Assembly: GCA_947685225.1 (NCBI GenBank) | Contig: CANTUV010000011.1 | Span: forward strand, 64,902,501-64,966,500 | Direction: 5' to 3' | Origin: Garcia nutans | Taxonomy: Eukaryota; Streptophyta; Magnoliopsida; Malpighiales; Euphorbiaceae | DNA length: 64,000 nucleotides | In this document: positions 58,097-64,000 of the stretch, one piece after another | How positions within the stretch are numbered: position 1 is the stretch's first letter | How the letters are laid out: each line of letters begins with the position of its first letter | The notes under the pieces: model-generated | Seen by the model: the letters and a program-made list of their open reading frames with translations, nothing else | What the model was told of the DNA's origin: nothing | Databases searched by the model: none | Program-made: the position numbers and the translations under genes

Positions 58097-59414
58097 TATA
58101 TATATATACATATAAATTTGAAAGGGTTACTCTTCCCCAAATCTGTGGGTAGTTGCCTAACTAAATTAGCTAACACTTAGTAGCCCTAAAGATTACAACA
58201 ATGCAAGGACAAAACTAAAGTAAAATATATACATATATATATATATATATATGTTAAATTAATTTAAAGGATCTGCGTCTTCTGTAGCCACTGACAAGTA
58301 TGTATCCGCGGCTCTGTCCTGTTTATATAAAGAGAGAGGGAGAGAGAGGGAGAGGTGTGAGTGGTCAAATCGTTTTTAAAAAAAATTAAGAAAAAAAATA
58401 AAGTTTTATCTTTTAATGCTTTTTGCGTGATTTTGTTATAATTGTTACAATAATGTGGCGGTGAATCCCCCAAAAGTTGATATAATTTAAGCCTCTCTTC
58501 CTTGTTTCTGCAACTTTATTTTATTTTTGTCATTTTTCTCTATTGCAATATTGTTCAAAGTTCATATATGCTTTATTACTTCCAAGCTGACCTGTCCATG
58601 GTTGGGCTGCCTATCTTTATTAGTGAAAAAATTACAAATTAACAAGTTGGATATTTGAATAATTTAATATATTTTTCAAATTCAGACCTTCGTAATCAGA
58701 TTCAAGTGTATAATTATTCGAAGGAATTTTTTTTAAAAAAAATTACAAATACATTGTGCAAATAAGGACTTACAAATATAATATATAAATAACCAATTTT
58801 ACAAAAATATAGTTATTTTTAATAATTTTTTTTAGTATATGTTCAATATATATTCAATAAATCTAGTGTATGTTGTATAAGTATTAAAAAAAATGTATTT
58901 TTTGTGAATCTAAAAATGTAAATCTATAAAAAAAATAAAACACAGTGAAAATAAAATTTTAAAGAAAAAATAATATTTTAAGTAATTTCTTCTATTTTAT
59001 AATCAATATATTATAAATTCTATTCCACCCATGTCCAACCACCTTCTTTTTCTCCCATCTTTTCTTTTCTTTAACATTTAATAGCATGTTTTCATTTTTT
59101 TTTTCAAATCCTAATTTGCTAGGTTTGTGGGTGTTGGTGGGTGGGTAACTAGCTAGGATAGTATAATAGCAGTTGTTCGTTTCATCTTGAACATGGACTT
59201 ATTTGTAAGTCTTTGCGAACGTTTTTTTTTCTCAGTTGGCAAAATCCATATATATTTTATGAATGCATCGATCAATGAACTTTGAGTAATACTACTGAAA
59301 ATGTTTTCAGAACTCTAAGATTTTTCTAAGTTGAAGTTTTCAACTGAAATCAGATATTAACCAAAAGAAAATAATGAAATATACATAGGTTGCATTTCCA
59401 TGAAAGTGCAGTAC

Positions 59415-59449
<35 letters not shown>

Positions 59450-59810
59450 ATATTTATATATATGATATAATTATTATATTATTATATTATTATATTTATA
59501 TATATGATATAATTTTTTATATTTATATAATTTTTTATTTATATTTATGATATAATTTATTATATATTATATATGCTATAATTTATTATATTTATATAAT
59601 TTAATAATTTATAAATAATTTAGAATTTAATAATTTATAAATAATTTAGAATTTAATAATTTAGAATTTAATAATTTATAAATAATTTAGAATTTAATAA
59701 TTTAGAATTTAATAATTTATAAATAATTTAGAATTTAATAATTTAGAATTAAAATTTATAAAATTTAGAATTAATTTAATAATTTATATAATAATTTATA
59801 AATATTATTT
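59415..59810. repeat. AT-rich minisatellite region
   Basis: (AT)n at about 59418-59445, then ATTATATTTATATATGATAT-like repeats. At 59600-59770 there are several copies of a unit containing TTTAGAATTTAATAATTTA with or without TAAATAA. Unit lengths vary, which suggests slippage. Confidence 0.9.
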
Positions 59811-61308
59811 TCATCAATTCGGAAATATACACAAAAAAAAAATCATTATTTACAGCCTTCAAAATGCAGTATGCATATATACATGCAGATCGAAGTGAAA
59901 TTTAATTCTTTTTATGTTTTCAGGTGGTTTTAATTTTTTTTTAATCTTATTTATTTAACGTGCTTTACATTTATATAAATCAAGTGACACTACACAACAA
60001 CTTTTTTTTTTTTGATAGAACACTACACAACAACTTTTTGATAAAAGCATTAATTAACTTATTATGATGTTTGACTAGCAACGTCAACCTTGTATATGCA
60101 TGTATATAAACTCTCTTAATTCAACAAAATTATAATCCAAAATTAATTGCAGTCTATTATATAATTTTTGTTTATACTCCAAGCGATTATAAATTATAAT
60201 TTTAAAAAATATAAAATCATAAGATTATTCTAAATTATTTTTTCCAAATTACTTTCAGTTTAACCCCCTATCTCTTATATATATATATATATATCCATTG
60301 CCATGAGCAAACTAGTTGAGATAGCAATTAAGTAGAGAATTAGAAAAGAGTTAAAAGTAGATATAAAGAAGAAATGAAGGGGCGAAGTGTAGGGATATAT
60401 GATCGATAACGAAATCAAGGTGATTTGTGGGCTAGAATCTAGCAAGCAAATCAAGGACAAAAGCAGTGAAAAGACAGATGAAACCTATAGCAGATTGGGA
60501 GTGGGACGCCCAATAGCTAGAAGGGCTGACAAAGTGCTACAAGTCATAATTACAAGTGCTATACATGATTTATGATCTATATGTGCCCTCTCTTTAGGGC
60601 TTTTTCTTTTATTAAAATAATTATATTATATATTCATTTTATTGTCTACAGTTATTAGGGCAAAGTAAAGGAGCCACAGAATTCGATAAACTCATATGGT
60701 TTAAATAGATTTGGTTGGTTTAAAAGTAAGTCACGAATCATTTTGATTTTTAATAATAGAATAATGATTGTATATATACAATTAATTGGGTTTGGATAAA
60801 TTTTCTATTTAAACCCGAATCCAGTTGACTTTTTTATGGAACCCAACCTGTATTTTGTCCTAAACAATATATATATGCATTTAGGATTTGATGTACATAT
60901 TATTTATTGCTATATTTTATCAATGAAAAAATAAAAAAAAAAGTAAAATAAAAAAAAAGAAGAAGAATTAATAATAGATGAATGTAGGAAAGGAATTGTA
61001 GAGAACCAAAAAAAAAAGAGAGGTTTCTCTAATTAAGTGTTGAAAAGAACAGGTGAATGAGCCAAAAGCCCATGCAAACGTCCCTTTCTAACTCCGTCCC
61101 TCTCTCTCCCCCACCTCTGCCGCCTCTCTCTCTCTACAACTCCATTGGGAATGCCAACCATTCATTTCCTTTCCCTTATTCCTCTCTTCTCTTTAACCCT
61201 TCTTTCTGCTTCCTGTTTATGATACATCAAAAGAGTTAGTACAAATTTTAAAATATATTAAGTTAAAAATGAAAAATTTTCAGCTATAACTTAATCTTCT
61301 TTTTTCAA

Positions 61309-61347
<39 letters not shown>
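61309..61347. repeat. (AAT)13 microsatellite upstream of the YABBY gene
   Basis: 39 bp of perfect AAT units about 275 bp before the start codon, in the likely promoter or 5' leader. Confidence 0.95.
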
Positions 61348-61621
61348 CTTCTACGCTCTACATTTACTGGGTATTTTGTTTTTGCAGTGTTAATCCTTTC
61401 TCTTTCTTCTATCTCTTTATATTCTACTCTCTAGTCTCTACTAGTCTCTTTGTATAGTAACAACTCAAGAAATCAACTCAATAATCAAGAAGATCAGATC
61501 AGATATATATATTATTCTCTGTCTATCAAAAAAGAAAGTATATTATCCACTATATTGCTACTGATCAGTCACTACTCACTACTACAACCCATCAATCCAA
61601 TCAAATCAAAAGAACATAATA

Positions 61622-63980
61622 ATGTCCTCCTCATCAGCTGCCTTTTCACCGGACCATCTTTCTCCCTCCGACCAGCTCTGTTACGTCCATTGCAACTTTT
61701 GTGACACTGTCCTCGCGGTATCATTTTCTCCCACCTCTCCTCTCTGTTTAATTTGTCCCCTCTCTTTCACTCTTTTTTTTTTATCTTCTTTCTTTGGTTC
61801 TAACCATCCACTATCACTGACTAATCTAGATTTGCGCCTTGCTCAATATTCTTAATTTTCTATCTTCTTCTTCTTCTTCTTCTATTCTTTTCAGGTAAGT
61901 GTGCCTTGCTCAAGCTTGTTCAAGACTGTTACAGTACGATGCGGTCACTGTACCAATCTCTTGACTGTCAATATGCGTAGCTTACTTCTTCCTGCTGCTA
62001 ACCAGCCTCATCTTGGTCACTCTTTCTTCAATCCTCAGAATATTCTGGTATTTAATTAGGGTTTCCTTTACACCCTTTTAAAATTAGGGTTTTCAATTAT
62101 TAGAAAAAGGAAATGAATTTCCTTGTTCAAATTCTAATGGTTATTAGGAGGAGATTCGGAACACCGCCGCCGCACCACCCCATATGATGATAAATCAACC
62201 AAACCCAAATGAGGGAATTATGGCGGTTCGTGGAGGAGTTCATCATCATGAGGAACTTCCTCAGCCACCTGTGGTTAACAGACGTAAGATTCTTCTTAAT
62301 TGTTATCACAATTACTGATATTATTTTCATTGTTTCTTCTAAACCTGTTTTTAGGTCAATGGTGGACTTGATATGCCCTAGCTTTAATTTATTGAAGACA
62401 TGGATGCTAGTCTAGTCAACTCCATTGCGTCTTGATTACTGTAGCTAATAGTCCCTCAAGTAATGCAAGAAAAGAAAAACAAAAAAAAGTTCTATACTAA
62501 AACCGCTTTAAATTTCCTTGAAAACTAGGACCGTTTGTTCAGCATTTGCAGTAAAAACTAGTCTTGATTATAGGCCATGTAGGTCATCCATTATAATCAA
62601 ACAGTGCCTCAGATTTTGTTTCTTGGAGTGTCTCAAGTTTTTAGTGTCAAGTAGCTAGCCAAAAAAAAATGCTCATGTCCACCCTTCTTCTTCTTCTTCT
62701 TGGATAACCCTATAAGCACCATTTCCACATATATAGTAATGATACTACTCCAGATCTGCCTACTTCTTTAAAACAACATTTTAATTAGCTAACCGCACCA
62801 TTGCTGTTGTATTCTTGATAAAGTCTCAGTTCTAATTCTTTCTTGGAAATTCTGCATGTAATTTCATTTAATGATTACAAAATGGCCGGTTTGAATTCAG
62901 AAAAAAAAAAGGTGCGGAAGAGAGAGATTTAGGATCTGTGGATAAATCTAATAATTCCAAGGATTGATTGATAGGTAGATATTGTTAGAAATGATATGGT
63001 GATGATGAAGTAATGATGAAGAGAAGGAGAGAGAGAGAGAGAGAGAGAGAAATAAAAGAAGATAATGAAATAATAATATGACCAGAAATAAATCAGAAAA
63101 AGTTATACAAAGTATACGAATTGTGATTTAATTTAATGTTTGTTGTCTGTTTGTTTGTCTTTGTGTATTTTTTTTGTTTCATGTCCAGCTCCAGAGAAGA
63201 GACGGAGAGTTCCATCTGCCTACAATCGCTTTATCAAGTGAGTAATTTTATATACATATATATTTTCTATAGTTAAACTGTATTAATTAATTAAACCTTA
63301 AATCAATTACATAAATAATCTAACATTCGCATACCAAAATACTGACTTATAATAAATACATATTTTTCTGAAAAACAGAGGAAGATCAATTCCTCTTTCC
63401 CATGTATAGATACCAAAAAAAAATAATACAAAATTGTATGAAGCATATATATTAATATTGACATGACTGATGGAAAATATAATGTGCAGGGACGAGATCC
63501 AACGCATCAAAGCTGGAAATCCTGATATTACCCACAGAGAAGCATTTAGTGCAGCTGCAAAGAATGTAAGATCCCTGAATTTTTTTTGGCCAACCATCAA
63601 AGTATATTAATTTTACGAAAAATACTTTATATAATTCAAAAATCTAATTATAAAAAAGAATAAAAACAAATGCTTTGAGAATAACAAAAAGGAAATGAGC
63701 AACCAACAAAATAATTAAGACAAAATTAAAATATAAAAGAAAAACTAATCACATTCGACCACTTAATTCCAGCTTGTTAGTCCTACGCTGCTTGATCTAT
63801 TACTCGATTCTTTAGGTCTAGGGTTTCAGGAAATTCCATACATTTCATTTATTTTATATAATCTATAGAAAGAAATTAAATTTAAAAAAAAACATTCGGT
63901 TTCAGTGGGCCCATTTTCCACACATTCATTTCGGACTTATGCCTGATCAACCCGTGAAGAAACCTAACATGCGCCAACAG
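61622..63980 (+). CDS. FIL: FIL/YAB1-type YABBY transcription factor, 3' end outside window
   Basis: Exons 61622-61717, 61895-62047, 62148-62283, 63189-63237, 63490-63565 and 63906-63980, all in phase with GT-AG borders; 195 codons in the window, the last exon missing. The N-terminus MSSSSAAFSPDHLSPSDQLC and the C2C2 zinc finger (Cys24, Cys27, Cys48, Cys51: CNFC and CGHC) are in exons 1-2. The YABBY domain (HMG-like helices) starts near residue 130 with PEKRRRVPSAYNRFIK and continues DEIQRIKAGNPDITHREAFS, AAKN, WAHFPHIHFGLMPDQPVKK. This marks the FIL/YAB3 clade, not CRC, INO, YAB2 or YAB5. These nuclear proteins specify abaxial fate and lamina growth in leaves and flowers. Exon 2 itself starts GTAAGTG, a donor-like sequence straight after its acceptor. 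The gene looks intact. Confidence 0.95.
63027..63051 (+). repeat. (GA)n microsatellite in YABBY intron 3
   Basis: About 12 GA units in the large third intron (62284-63188). Confidence 0.93.
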
Positions 63981-64000
63981 GTACTTTTGAAACCCTAGCT

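Larger units (their letters stand above)
58099..61621. other. Intergenic and promoter DNA upstream of the YABBY gene
   Basis: AT-rich, with (AT)n near 58232-58252, the minisatellite at 59415-59810, and pyrimidine-rich DNA from about 61075 that probably belongs to the promoter and leader of the YABBY gene. No other gene was recognised. Confidence 0.5.

Overview
The window is nuclear DNA of a dicot plant. It is strongly AT-rich, its genes carry GT-AG introns, and the conserved proteins (a SAUR, a Golgi Qb-SNARE and a FILAMENTOUS FLOWER-type YABBY) are typical eudicot versions. Nothing seen fixes the family or species. Only three host genes were found in 64 kb; most of the rest is transposable-element DNA.

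Layout. 1-3.9 kb: AT-rich DNA with a decayed PIF/Harbinger element (1010-2941) that itself carries a LINE RNase H scrap. 3.9-4.4 kb (minus): a one-exon SAUR36-like gene. 6.13-11.05 kb (minus): a young, almost complete Copia retrotransposon (Copia-1). 13.6-33.0 kb: a Russian-doll complex. An old plus-strand Copia (outer element, LTRs roughly 12% different) was opened at three places: by a 4.6-kb minus-strand Copia with identical 150-bp LTRs (Copia-2), by a 3.8-kb insertion carrying two exons of a vacuolar processing enzyme (legumain) gene, and by a 5.7-kb minus-strand Copia without recognisable gag (Copia-3, LTRs about 2.5% different). Removing the two nested Copia elements with one copy of their 5-bp target duplications restores the outer reading frame at those joints.

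34.96-39.01 kb (plus): a complete six-exon GOS12-type Golgi SNARE gene encoding 239 residues. 42.69-54.92 kb: a 12.2-kb CACTA (En/Spm) DNA transposon with arrays of a CCGTAGC motif at both ends, a TNP2-type transposase gene, a frameshifted second transposase gene, and scrambled exons of an STE20/SPS1-like protein kinase gene lying in an intron of the second gene. 57.85-58.10 kb: a Stowaway-type MITE. 59.4-59.8 kb: an AT-rich minisatellite. 61.62 kb to the right edge (plus): the first six exons of a FIL/YAB1-type YABBY gene; its last exon lies outside the window.

The host genes are unrelated in function (auxin response, Golgi traffic, leaf and flower polarity) and form no pathway. The main interest is in the mobile DNA: two separate captures of host gene fragments, very young Copia copies that carry disabling changes, LTRs with non-canonical ends, and a 27-G run at the polypurine-tract/LTR junction of the outer element.
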